DNA of 64,000 bases from Diphasiastrum complanatum (GCA_029204225.1 CM055105.1:12900654-12964653); one strand, 5' to 3'. Counted from the stretch's first letter, positions 33,838-44,690 are shown. Numbers and translations: made by a program. The notes: generated by a model not told the origin, from the letters alone.

Positions 33838-34891
33838 TGATGAGAAGAAAAGGTGATTGACTGATGAGAAATTCGTCGGATTCGCATAACTTTCATGAAG
33901 GCGAATCAGTCACGACTCTCTTCAGCTCGGATGGAGTTCAGATGAAATCGCTGGACACTGCCAACTCAATCACTCCTACAGTCCTCCAGAGTGTAGTCAG
34001 TCACTGCTGATCTACGTTCATAAAATTAATACAATATTCAACATAGTCTCAACCAAAGTGCGAAATTCAAATTGAACAAAAAGAAACTCAGACACTCGAT
34101 TAATAGCAGAAACATTTACATTCAAGGTCAGACACAACATGAATTGATATGTGCGCGGAGGCTACAATATCGTCTATTGATTTCTTTTCTCTGATTCTTT
34201 GAGCACTATGTGCATACCCATGCAGTGCATTGGCATGAGAGAAACACGACTCTCTCACGAGTAATCGTCTCGCTTTACTAGCGGACAGTTGGATCTTCTG
34301 ATCCTAGACAGAATTGTCTTCGCACGTAGGCGGACAAGTATTCTGTATTTTTTGTCTTGATTGCTTACTAGCATCAGACAATTACATTACACTGTATGTG
34401 TATTCTGTTGATCTATATGTCAAGTATCATCTAGTGAGTATGGTCCCTCTATGTAAATCTTAGATTAGAGTGATTAAGCAACTAGTCAGGGAGTTACAAG
34501 AGTGGCAGATTAGCCATGACCTAAAGTGTATCTGCTGACGTCATACCATCAGATTAGATATCTGTACTTCTGGGTACTTGCATGATCTTAGTTGGTATTC
34601 TTTGAGCGTGAGGGCAAAACAAATTTCATTTCCACCGTTGGTTTCATTTATCTCGTCTGGCTTTCTCTCGTACTGGACCGCAAAGGAATCTCGTTCGTGG
34701 ATCTTTCGTGTTTGCGAACCGTTCGTGATCGTCTCCTTTGACTTTTATGTTCGCGAACTGTTCGTCTTCATTCCCTTTGACTTTCATGTTTGCGAAACTC
34801 TTCGTGTCTCGTGTCTCCAGATATTCAAGTTCGCGAACATCTTTGTCAGGTTGAGGGCTGAAAGCTAGCAAGGCTCTGTAATCAGAAACAT
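33838..34891 (-). mobile_element. Copia 5' LTR (minus orientation)
   Basis: The inner edge is fixed by the primer-binding site (plus strand TGATGAGAAG at 33838). The outer edge is placed at ...AGAAACA, 34891, because the minus strand then starts TGTTTCTG; this edge is a guess within tens of bases. Size would be about 1.05 kb. It contains four ~39-bp repeats (34711-34850). The opposite flank begins a short CT-rich stretch and an inverted gag piece. Confidence 0.6.
34711..34850. repeat. Four ~39-bp repeats with TTYGCGAA cores in a Copia LTR
   Basis: TT(T/C)GCGAA cores start at 34711, 34750, 34789 and 34830 (periods 39, 39, 41). Most are followed by TTCGT and preceded by CTTTGACTTT-like sequence. 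Two cores contain TTCGCGAA followed three bases later by TTC, so they resemble heat-shock elements without the canonical spacing. Confidence 0.7.
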
Positions 34892-34993
34892 TTTATTTCT
34901 TCACACAGTAGGATTCTTCCTCTCTCTGATTTTCTCTCTCTCTCTGAGACATGCACTCTCTCTCTCTCTCTCTATACAACCATGCAGTCTCAG

Positions 34994-35160
34994 TAGAGAA
35001 GCAACTCACCTACTTGCTACGAGCTTTACCAAGATCCTTCCAGACTAGCCGAATGTTGCTAGCCAAAGATCCACAAATGACTCTAAAAAATACGGTAATC
35101 CAGATTAGAGAAGAAGTCGAAGCTCGTGAGCACCTTGATCACAAGGACACTGTTGATTAG
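34994..35160 (+). pseudogene. Inverted Copia gag fragment
   Basis: The plus-strand frame gives VEKQLTYLLRALPRSFQTSR and LAKDP, then IQIREEVEA with EHLDHKD and a stop. This matches, in the opposite orientation, the minus-strand gag segment at about 33120-33300 (TYLLRVLPRSFQTTR, IVKIREEVEA). It lies just outside the LTR at 33838-34891 and ends three bases before an LTR fragment of another family at 35163. Likely an inverted duplication or a piece of a second oppositely oriented element. Confidence 0.8.
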
Positions 35161-35162
35161 GC

Positions 35163-35506
<344 letters not shown>

Positions 35507-35858
35507 CAACCATAAAACTAAAGATACCGAACTAAAACCACAAAGAACAGAACTGAATCATGACATTGTTGTGAATATGATCATCATAATATATAATATC
35601 GGGCCACCTGGCACCAAAATGGGGTACAATGATGTTCCATGAACGTAATGAAAACTATACAACTAAGTCTCAATAGAGTCATGGTAGGAAACATCATCCG
35701 AATTTGTGCCTGACTGCAGATTCCAAGGTTCTATAGATGAATCGGAATCGGAGGGAATGTTACGAGCCTGTAACTCCACAATTAGGTGTGTGTCCAATGT
35801 ACACGTCCAACAGAACAAGACAGTGTGAGTAGTGTGCCCCGACACGTGTCCATAGCCA
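35507..35858. other. Non-coding DNA before an LTR
   Basis: No domain-bearing frame. Contains GACACGTGTC, a G-box-type palindrome, at about 35841. The start of the 226-bp LTR follows at 35859. Confidence 0.4.
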
Positions 35859-36084
35859 TGGCGAGCCTAACACAGCATAGGGACCCTGTCAGTAGACTAG
35901 GGCCCCATGACCTTGGGTCTCGACGTGCACTCGGCCACGTTAGTGCCATGTGGCCGACACTTGGCAGTATGCATGCTATCAGTCCTCACACTGGGCTAGG
36001 AGGGGCTTACTCCATATTAGGGAGTAGGCAAGGTTGGGTGGATCAGTTAGTGTTTGCCCTACTATGGTATTTAGATCTCTAACA
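35859..36084 (+). mobile_element. 226-bp 5' LTR with primer-binding site
   Basis: TGGCGAGCCTAACACA...TCTCTAACA, immediately followed (one base) by TGGTATCAGAGC at 36086-36097, the Copia-type primer-binding site. That marks a plus-strand 5' LTR. An inverted copy of identical length lies at 31334-31559. The short LTR suits a small or non-autonomous Copia-like element. Confidence 0.85.
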
Positions 36085-36539
36085 TTGGTATCAGAGCTTT
36101 GTTCTAGAGAGATAGAGAGATAAAGTGAAAAAATCTTCAATTTTTGCTTGTTTCTTGAGGATTTTGATGGAAGAAAAGGGGAGACAGCTTCTTAAGGTGT
36201 TACAAAACCTCTAGTGTTGATGTTCCAGCCTCACACTTCTCAAAAACGTTCTACAGGTCCATCGATGCCTAGAAAAGGAGAAAAATCAACACTTCAGTTG
36301 ATCATAACTTCTCCTACAAGTGTTAGATCGTTCTGATATTTTGGCAGCACACTTTCCAATTGTGGTAATTCAAATAACTTAGGCCTAAACAACTTTAGGA
36401 AGTTTATCTCTATCTAAAATGCATATTGGCCAATATTGCCAAATGAGCAAAACATTGACAAATATTAACTAGATGATAATTTCTCAAACGTAGAGACTAT
36501 GTTGTGACAATGTTACTGGTGGACATTTACGGCCCCAAA

Positions 36540-36670
36540 TTTTCATTCATAGTGTAGGGCTGTGATTAACAGGAAAAGGCCATAAATATAAGAACCCTTT
36601 ATCATTGAAATTTTGTGATCTTTTTTCCATAATGTCTTCATACTTTAGACAAAATTTTTGGTATTAGAGC
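36540..36670 (+). promoter_or_regulatory. Second LTR end with degenerate primer-binding site
   Basis: TGGTATTAGAGC at 36659-36670 differs by one base from the standard Copia primer-binding site and follows ...TTTAGACA AAATTTT. A TATA-like CATAAATATAAG lies at about 36573. This looks like the decayed 5' LTR end of another plus-strand Copia element, to which the RT piece at 36790 may belong. Confidence 0.45.
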
Positions 36671-36789
36671 CCAAATGCAACCATCAAGGCTCAAATACAA
36701 GGAAGAGAGAAGCAATTACAAGTCGATGCTTGTTTAATTTTTATTGTCCTTATTACTATCTTAAGTTTGATGATGTTCCTTCAAGTGTG

Positions 36790-37065
36790 AATGAAACTTT
36801 AGCAACAAAAGAGTGATTTGATGCAATGAAAAGTGAGTATATGATGCATTGTTTGAGATACTTGTAAAATTATTGATCCTCCATCAAAGATACAAAATGT
36901 TACTATTTGCAAATGGGTCTTTAAGATCAAGCTTAATCAAGATGGTAGTGTGAACAATTATAAAACAAGAGTAGTTGCCAAGGGATATGCCCAATTCAAG
37001 GGGATTGACTATGATGAAACACTTGATTCTGTCATAGTTTGTGGTGATGATTTCATTAACTCACA
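36790..37065 (+). pseudogene. Copia RT N-terminal fragment
   Basis: The plus strand reads FDAMKSEY, a shift, DPPSKIQNVTICKWVFKIKL, NQDGSVNNYKTRVVAKGYAQ and FKGIDYDETLD. This is the entry of Copia reverse transcriptase (CKWV.K.K...DGS..RYKARLVAKGY.Q..G.DY.ET). It then stops; the catalytic YVDD part is absent. It lies only about 120 bp after a primer-binding-like site, so gag, protease and integrase have been deleted from this copy. Confidence 0.75.
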
Positions 37066-37285
37066 TGCTTTTAGTGATTACTACCTTTGCAATATTTGTT
37101 AAAAAATGAGAATTTTCTTGGAACATGAAACCGTACATCTATCTTCACCGACATTATCTCCAAAAAAATGAGATTGAAGTCAAACTATGTGTATTCTTTT
37201 CACTTACTTGACCAAAAATGAGATTCTATTTTGAAAACATTGCATGAGTCAATTTCATTCAGAATTGCAAGAACATATCGAAAAC

Positions 37286-39112
37286 TCAAATACTGAAGTC
37301 ACTTGCAATAAAATGAAAAACATGATAGCATAGCATGTGCACCTGCTCATAGTGACGAGGTAACACCAATGTGTCAAAGGACTCCATGCTCAATGTTTTT
37401 GATGAATCAATTGCAAAAATTCCACTTGGATCCAATTTTACGGTTGCATTTGGCCCTCTACAAACTACCTTGAACCATTTCACATCAAATAAAAAATAGT
37501 GTCCACTTTCACCAAACGACACATCATAAATATTTTGTATAGTTCCTACATATTCTATGTGTCTTGAGATGGGATTCCAATCGTGTGCACTGCTTTGACT
37601 TTCTTGTTGGAAAGATTCTATTACACCAAAATCGTGTGTGCGTCTCTTGTTATCAATCCTTTCAACACGAAAGTGGAAACCAAAAGCCCATATAGCATTA
37701 TACATTTTGCACTGCCACATGACAAACATGAATCTCATAAATAATCATTGTGAATGAACATGGTGTTTCAAAATGATTAAACAAATATTGTTATAAACAA
37801 GAATGTTCTAATAATAAAGTATCTAAAGAATAATACCTACCATTTGCATCCTCTTGTAAAGTTCCATTCTATGTTTGATATTTTTTGTCCCTCTTTTGTT
37901 GCTTTTTGTAGTTTGCCATGCATCCACTCTATAGTGCATTGCTTGGGCAATGGCTCAACATCATGTGAACTTGTGGCCATGTGTCTACCTCTATTTTGTC
38001 GTTGGCACTTTCTAGACAAAGCCCTCTCTTTTTTCTCTTCTTCATATAGGTCTAACCATTTATCCATAACTCCACAATGATAAAGCATGAATGTAGAAAT
38101 TTTTTCTCGTTGGAAGGGTGTCAACCTAGGGACCTTTCCCATCCCTTGAGGTTTTTCACTAGTTACCTCTTCGGCTTCCTCATCATGCCACAATAGTGGA
38201 GCAGATGGATGTAGTTGGTGCAAAATTTTAGTAACATAAAAGAGAGATTCATGTACTAACCATCCCTCTGACATGCTACCTTTAGGCCTTGTCTTTCGAT
38301 GCACAAAATCTTTTAAGACTTTCATGTATCTTTCCATAAAAAAATCCACCTAAAAGTCACAAATGGTTAAAAATAAGTGTTTTATTTAATGAGTTCATGT
38401 ATCAATTGATTTAGTTTAAATACACATGCAAAAGAAAATTTATGCACTTATACCTAGTGTGCACTGGACCAGCAATAGAAACTTCTTCACAATTTCCACC
38501 ATATTCTCATGTCTCTTGCGAAGATCCAGCTCACGGATTTCTTTTGAACACATCCATTTGCAACATATTCAATCCATTTTATGTCTATTTGAATTTCCAG
38601 TCAATAAATACTAAATAAAAAAATGCACCAAGTACATGTAAATACCTGACAATGATTGATAGTTTGTATATGGTCTCACAAATATCTTTTGATAAGCACC
38701 CATGAATTGACAATGGACAGATGAATTGAATCATCTTTAGCCAATCATGAGATTTGAGACTTTGCAACTTTCCATCCACTGTGAATGATGATCGTAGAGA
38801 ATGGGCAAAGCTAGTTGGTGTTCTAATGTCATGAATAATGGAGTGCACATGGTTAAGCTCCTCCTTAGTGAATGTCCAAGGTACTTTTGGAGCATGATCT
38901 TCACCATCCTTTATCCAATATTCTTTTTTGGTGTTTGATTCTTTTAGATCGTGCCTTGCAACAATGGTATCTTTTTCACCAATCAAGTGTTTCCAAATAG
39001 ATTCACCCACATTTTTAAATATGTGCATGGGATCAAGTAGGTGATTAATCAAAAGGTTATTCCAATATTCCAAACGATGAAATATAGATAATCTTTGTGA
39101 AGTTTTTAGCAC
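37286..39112 (-). pseudogene. CACTA (En/Spm) transposase remnant: TNP2 end, DUF4218, DUF4216
   Basis: Three minus-strand frames in the right order. 39112-38585 has LEYWNNLLINHLLDPMHIFK with NVGESIWKHL, RHDLKE, FTKEE and LKSHDWLKMIQFICPLSIHG (end of Transposase_21 and start of DUF4218). 38349-37837 has ERYMKVLKDFVHRKTRPKGS and EGWLVHESL (DUF4218). 37738-37286 has HIEYVGTIQNIYDVSFGESG, FDVKWFKV, LDPSGIF and HYEQVHML (DUF4216). The catalytic N-terminal part is missing beyond 39112. Gaps between frames may be introns (none verified) or deletions. No CACTA termini were found, so boundaries are unknown. Confidence 0.85.
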
Positions 39113-39147
39113 ATGTGAACTTAACTACACACCCTAGAGGATCTTAC

Positions 39148-39828
39148 TGTAGAGGTGTTGTGATTGCAGAAGATTGATTAGAGAACAATATACTTGAAAA
39201 ATCTATGGCAAGAGCACAATGGCATACATCTGATAAAAAAATCTAACTTCTCACTATGAGAATTGAATGTCAGAAACAATTCTAAGTGTCCAGTATGGGA
39301 AAAACAGCCTGCTCTCTGGTAGAGAGAGAAAATCAATGAAAGAAAGCTCGGGTAGAGAGAGAATGAGACCAAATTACCAAAATCTCACTATTCACAATAT
39401 GGCAAAACATGCCAAGCTTTCCCTACATGAGAGAGACTCGAAATCCTACAATGGAGTTGCATGGAAAGTCCACTTAACTGAACTAATTGACCTACCAGAG
39501 ATCAACATGTGTAACTGCATGCATGAATGTTGCATGTACTGCATGTCAACTCATAAAATTGCCTAGACATGTGTAGATCACATAAACAACTTTGCATGTT
39601 GCATGCACTGATTGCATGTGGCTTGCATGCATACAGTATGACATTGCATGCTATCTAAACATCTGCATGTCATCAAAATTGAATCTACCTAACTCAAATC
39701 CGACCTATACTAGAAGGTTATGTGCTCAATTTACATACCTTTTATGTACAACATGAATTACAATGGAAATAGCCATGGACATGGCCCCAAACTCGAGATA
39801 GGAAGATAATATTTTAATAATCTTTACA
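39148..39828 (-). mobile_element. Copia 3' LTR (minus orientation) with RY cluster
   Basis: The minus-strand start TGTAAAGATT at 39828 follows the polypurine tract AAGGAGGAG behind the RNase H frame. The far edge is placed at plus-strand TGTAGAGG (39148), giving 681 bp with TG...CA ends. Its middle carries ten CATGCA motifs in sense orientation (see 39516-39669). It borders the truncated CACTA remnant. Confidence 0.65.
39516..39669 (-). promoter_or_regulatory. Cluster of ten CATGCA (RY-type) motifs in the LTR
   Basis: TGCATG starts on the plus strand at 39516, 39520, 39531, 39540, 39593, 39600, 39613, 39624, 39645 and 39664, so the LTR sense strand reads CATGCA each time. CATGCA is the core of the RY element bound by plant B3 factors (ABI3/FUS3/LEC2). 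The cluster lies about 160-310 bp into the LTR, in the probable U3 promoter part. Confidence 0.7.
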
Positions 39829-39870
39829 CTCCTCCTTAAGATTTATGTTCCTACAACATAGACTTTGAAA

Positions 39871-41611
39871 TTAGGCCAAGGTAGACCTCATCTTGATAAA
39901 GACCTTCTTGAGTAGTGGTTTGGTGAGAAGATCTGCAACACAATTTGTAAAATCAACATGCTCCAGTGAGATCTCACTCCCAATGACTTTTTCTCTTACA
40001 AAATGATGAGCTACTTCAATGTGTTTGCTCCTTGCATGGAAAATTGGGTTATTTGCAAGAGCTTGAGCAAAAATGTTGTCATTCTTGATAATTGGAAGAT
40101 CTTCATCTGCATAATACTTTAGCTCCAAAAGTAGCCTTTTGATCCATAATACCTCCTGTGTTGTGGTTGTAAGAGATTTGTACTCAGCTTCACAAGATGA
40201 TAAGGAAATAGTTGCCTGCTTCTTTGATAGCCAAGAAACCAAGTTCCCTCCAAGAAATATAGTGTAAGCGCTTGTGGATTTTCTATCCAACCTATCTCCT
40301 GCAAAATCTGAATATGAAAAAGCAATCAAAGTCAGATCTTCTCCCTTGTAGAATAATCCATAATCTAAGATAGAAGATATATACCTCAAAATTCTCTTAG
40401 CCAACTTCCAGTGATATAACTTTGGATCCTGCATGTGTTGACTTAGCTTATGAACACAAAAGCTTAGATCAAGCCTAGTCACTGTTAACCAAATAAGTGA
40501 GCCAATAAGACTCCTATAAAGAGTGATGTCCTCAAAGAATTTTTCATCATCTTTCATAGGAACTTTTACAGTGTGCTCCATAGGCCCTATCTATGCCTTT
40601 ACAATTTTCCATCTAGAATTTCTTGAGCATGGAAAGTGCATATCTACTTTGGCTTATAAATGCATGACCTTTCCAAAAATCTATTTCAAGGCCAAGAATA
40701 TAGTGAAGAACTCCTAAGTCCTGCACCTTAAACTTAGTACCAAGTGCATGCTTAGTCTCTTCAACTAGCTTCTCATTATTTCCACAAAGAACGATATCAT
40801 CTACATAGATGAGAAGAATAATTACAAAGTTATCTACAAACTTATAATACAGAAAAGAGTCATATTCACTTAGATAAAATCCGAGTGATATGAGATAGGT
40901 GTTGAGCCTTGCATACCAAGACCTTGGTGCTTGTTTCAGTCCATAGAGACTTTTGAACGAAAGACAAACTTTTGATTCATCACATTCTTTCACAAAACCT
41001 GGAGGTTGCTCCATGTAAATCTCCTCCTCAAGGTAACCATTGAGAAATGCCTTAGAAACATCAAGCTGAAACATACTCCAATTGTGAAAACATGCAAGAG
41101 ATATAAGTATTTGGATTGTTACCATCTTTGTAACTGGTGCAAAGGTGTCTTCATAGTCAAGACCTTTGATTTATGAGTAGCCTTTGGCACCAAGTCTTGC
41201 TTTATACTTATTGATAGATCCATCATGATTAAACTTGATTCTAAAAACCCACTTACATCCAATCACATGCATGTTGTTTGATGGCTCCACAAGCTCCCAT
41301 GTGTTATTTGACATCAAGGCTTCAAACTCTTGGGTCATTGCTTCAACCCACATCTTGGATTGAAGAGCTTCTTGGACATCTTTAGGCTCTTCATCTGATA
41401 TGAAGAGAGCATGATAGGAAGTTTCACCTTCCATTTGCCTTCCTTCTTCATCATATGTGAGCCTCCTTGGCTCAGATCTTGCTCGTGTAGATCTTCTTGG
41501 TGTGGTAGCTTGAATTTGCTCCTCCTCAAGCCTCGACCTCACCACCTCTTGAGCAACATCAAGATTGATGATTGATCTTGCATGAGACTCCTTGATCAGT
41601 GCATCATCCAA
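39871..41611 (-). pseudogene. Copia RT and RNase H, few lesions
   Basis: Minus strand from 41611: the linker (RRSTRARSEPRRLTYDEEGR), the RT start (MWVEAMTQEFEALMSNNTWE, CKWVFRIKFNHDGSINKYKA), then RT at 41125-40613 with FQLDVSKAFLNGYLEEEIYM, VCLSFKSLYGLKQAPRSWY, catalytic LLIYVDDIVL and LGLEIDFWKG. RNase H is at 40581-39871: TRLDLSFCVHKLSQHMQ, ISLSSCEAEYKSL, KNDNIFAQALANN, ARSKHIEVAHHFVREK and CVADLLTKPLL. RNase H has N in place of D in what is normally CDN. Lesions are a stop/shift near 41165 and another near 40600. Otherwise this is the best preserved pol in the window, directly upstream of its polypurine tract and 3' LTR. Confidence 0.9.
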
Positions 41612-41637
41612 GTTAAACTTCTGATCTTCATGGAAGA

Positions 41638-42555
41638 TTACATCTCTACTAACAACCTTCTTGTCAGTAGAAGGAAAATATACTTTGTATGCTTTTTAGT
41701 GGATGCATATCCTACAAAAATTCCTTTAACTGCACTAGGATCTTCCTTCTTCCTAGTTTCTAGAGGCACATGCACAAAGCATACACAGCCAAAAATCCTA
41801 AGATGATCTACCTTAGGCTTTTTCTTATAAAACATCTCAAATGGTGTTTTTCCTCCTATTGCAAGATTAGGAAGCCTATTACAAAGATAGTTTGCACATG
41901 CAACTGCCTCTCCCCAAAATTCTTTAGGCAGAGAAGCTTCTAGCCTAATGGCTTTTGCACATTCACACAAAGTTCTATTTTTTCTCTTAGCAACTCCATT
42001 TTGCTGAGGAGTATATGAACAAGAAGACTCTCTTTGAATGCCCTCTCTCTCACAAAAGTCTTTAAACTTATTGGAAGTGTACTCTCCTCCACTATCACTT
42101 CTCAAAGCTTTCAACTTGAAAGAAAATTGGCTTTCTACATAAGCTTTGAAAGTAAGAAAAACATCATAAACCATGGCTTTTGAAGACAACATACAGATCC
42201 AAGAATATCTTGTATAATCATCTACAAAGGAAACAAAGCAAATTTCTCCTCCTTTGCTCTTGGTTGATGAGAAATGAACATCAGAGTGCCCTAGTTCAAA
42301 TGGTTGCTTTGTTTTGATGCTCGATCTAGGAAAAGGCCTTCTGTGTGATTTTGCCAGCACACAAGCTTCACAAGGTAGAAGCTCCTTTGACAATGTCTTT
42401 GGTAGTCCAACAACTTTTCCTTCCTTGACCATAGATTGCATGGCTTTGAAATTGGGATGACCCAATCTCTTGTGCCATAGATCCTCTTGAAGAACCTTGG
42501 TCTCATAATCAATATCTGAAATGTTAGCACTCTCCCTAGAATCTAGTTTGTACAA
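41638..42555 (-). pseudogene. Copia GAG-pre-integrase and integrase
   Basis: A minus-strand frame of 305 codons: LWHKRLGHPNF...CEACVLAKSHRRPFP (zinc-binding HHCC), HSDVHF...FVDDYTRYSW (first catalytic Asp), LRSDSGGEYTS (second Asp), SYTPQQNGVAKRKNRTLCE (Glu region; here K replaces the usual catalytic E in VAERKNR). FGCVCFVHVP and KGIFVGYAS follow. The A-K-R-K-N-R change would remove the catalytic glutamate, so the enzyme should be dead even where the frame is open. It ends at the linker to RT (41611). Confidence 0.88.
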
Positions 42556-43262
42556 CTTAACAAATCTAGAACTTCATTTTCTCTTGAGATTATACACTTG
42601 TCAAATTGAAACTTGACATCCAATCCACTATTAAACAACTGTCCTACACTAATGAGATTCTTGGTTAATCTAGGTACATAAAGTACATCATGTAAGCAAA
42701 AAGATTTTGATGATGATGCATGCAGTGGAATACTACCTATTCCTTCAATTCTACACTCTACATCATTACTAGTATAGATTGATCTTTTTGCACCTAGATA
42801 TGGCATGAGACTAGTGAAAGAGTTTCTGGAACTAGACATATGGGAACTAGCCCCACTATCTATCCACCAGACTTCTTCATTCTTGAAAGAAAAAGATGAA
42901 AAAGTAGACATCATTAGTGAATCCTCTCTTTCACTCTCTCAACACCCTGACACTCATCCTCATTAGTAAGGTTAGCTTGCCTAGATTGGTTCTTCTTCTT
43001 GAAACAGTTTGATGCATAGTGTCATTTCTTGCCACAGAAAAAACACTTGATCTTTGGCAGCTTCTTCTTGCCACTGGATGTTGCAGCTTGTGAGGACTGA
43101 TCCTCACCACCTTCTTTGGCTTTGTCCTTCTTGAAGTGTTGTTGTTCTTTTCCCTTGCCTCTTGACTTGTCTCTGATGAAGAGTGCTTTGTCATCTCCAC
43201 CATCTTTCAATGAAAGTCCGTTGATCCTCAGCATCTTGTTCTCTTGCCTACTTTCTTCAACA
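42543..43262 (-). pseudogene. Copia gag zinc knuckle and protease
   Basis: The minus strand at 42914-42543 holds the protease: VWWIDSGASSHMSS (D-S-G), IPLHASSSKSFCLHDVLYVP and LISVGQL. Upstream, 43262-42930 is the gag C-terminus: a Lys-rich stretch, IKCFFCGKK, a TGA stop in place of the expected Gly, then HYASNCFKKKNQ. This is a CCHC knuckle broken by one nonsense codon. A stop pair and a frame change separate gag from protease. The gag N-terminal half is missing; at about 43262 the same open frame continues into Gypsy RNase H. Confidence 0.85.
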
Positions 43263-44212
43263 ATGATTTGGGTTGCAATTTCCTTCCCCTTGATTCGTGA
43301 TACATGATCCGTCATGTAGTGTTGTTTTCCCTTGCGAACTACTATCCGAAAATCAAACTCCAACAACGGAAGTAGCCATCGAGTGATTCTTCTTGTGTTG
43401 CAGGCTTTGTTAACAAGATAGAACAAGGGTTGATGGTCCGTATAAAAGGCAAAATGAGTGGCCATCAAATAATGATGAAATTTCTTAACCGCATATATTA
43501 TTGCCAGTGCCTCCTGCTCTGTGGTTGAGCAATTCATTTCGGTATCACTGAGCTGTCGGCTTGCAAATCGGATCGGAAAATTCTTTTTGTGTTCTCCTGG
43601 CTGGGTTAAGACTGCTCCAACTGCATACTTCAATGCGTCCGTATGCACATGAAACTCAATGGACCAATTGGATGTGTGTAAAATTGGTGCTCAGACCAAT
43701 GCATCTTTAAGCTTCTGGAATGTCTTTAGGACTTCCTCATTCCAATGTGGATCCATTGTGAGTTTTTAAATCGGTCGTACCAACTCTGCAAAATCTAGGA
43801 TGAAAATCCTGTAATGTAATAGTTAGCATGACCCATAAAGATGTAGACCTCGCGGATTGTTCTTGGTGGTAGTAGATCAACAATGATCTTGATTTTTGAT
43901 AGGTCTGTGGCGATCCCGTGGCAAACCATGTGAAACCCAAAATTGACATTTTTCTGGATTCAAAGAGATTCGGTATTCGCAGCATTTTTGTAGCAACTTC
44001 TCCAAATTGGATAAGTGTTCAGAGTTTGGTCCATGCATGCACATATCGTCCAAGAAAATTCTCAAAATTTTTTGCAAATACTCTTTGAATGCTGTCTGCA
44101 TGACTCGCTGGAAAGTGCTTGGGGCATTGCAAAGTTCGAAACGTGGAAAAGAATCGATCCTTTTTAAATGCCAATCAGACGAAAAAATCTCTAGCCAACA
44201 AAGCAACCGCAA
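43263..44212 (-). pseudogene. Gypsy RT end and RNase H fragment
   Basis: Minus strand from 44212: FELCNAPSTFQRVMQTAFKE, LRIFLDDMCMHGPNSEHL, SLNPEKCQFWVSHGL (RT palm, FLDD), then shifted frames with a GHA-NYYRI-like part. RNase H at 43648-43263 has HTDALKYAVGAVLTQPGEHK, RQLSDTEMNCSTTEQEALAI and FYTDHQPLFYLV. It closes with KQHYMTDHVSRIKG and passes without a stop into Copia gag. It matches the plus-strand Gypsy fragment at 53.4-54.3 kb (same residues PNSEHLSNL, VSRI). The RT N-terminal part and integrase are missing. Confidence 0.88.
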
Positions 44213-44401
44213 ATCGAAGTGATAAACTGGCTGGTAATTCCAGGAATTTTAGATTGCATCAATGGACAATCTGAAATTTCAATTGCTGGATTTCGGGCAC
44301 AAAAATAAATCTAACGCTGATCTGTGCATAAGGGAAAAGTCGAATATTGCAGATTGATGGCCTTCTTGATGCATTAAGAATGTTTTTGGGATCATGGCTT
44401 A

Positions 44402-44674
44402 GATCCAATTCGGATCAATCCCAATGTGGCTCTCCAATCTGAGGACGATTATGAAATGATGGCCCGACTTTATTACAAAGTGGCCTTTATGTCTTCTCGG
44501 TACGTCACAATGATAGAAGACTAGCAAGAGTTCGGCTTTATCGAGAAAGTGCGAGAGTACCTGGGGCCACTTTCCTTCGAAAGCAACCTCCGCTTCCAAG
44601 TATTAGAAGCCCTGGGAAAGAAGATGAGCAAGCAGAAACAGACTGCAAGACAACGAGACGAGCAGGACTCGTAG
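44402..44674 (+). pseudogene. Unrecognised coding-like remnant with one internal stop
   Basis: The plus-strand reading frame from 44402 gives 90 codons with a single internal TAG (44522). It reads DPIRINPNVALQSEDDYEMM, ARLYYKVAFMSSRYVTMIED, stop, QEFGFIEKVREYLGPLSFES, NLRFQVLEALGKKMSKQKQ, ending at TAG 44672. Composition is that of a soluble helical protein, and the local base composition is more GC-rich than the flanks. It lies just upstream of the LTR-like repeat at 44691. It could be a gag or an additional retroelement ORF, or captured host sequence. No family recognised. Confidence 0.35.
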
Positions 44675-44690
44675 GAGTTTTCAAGCGGGC

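Noticed and set aside
37286-39147. CACTA terminal inverted repeats
   Set aside because: I found no convincing CACTAC...GTAGTG ends around the transposase remnant.
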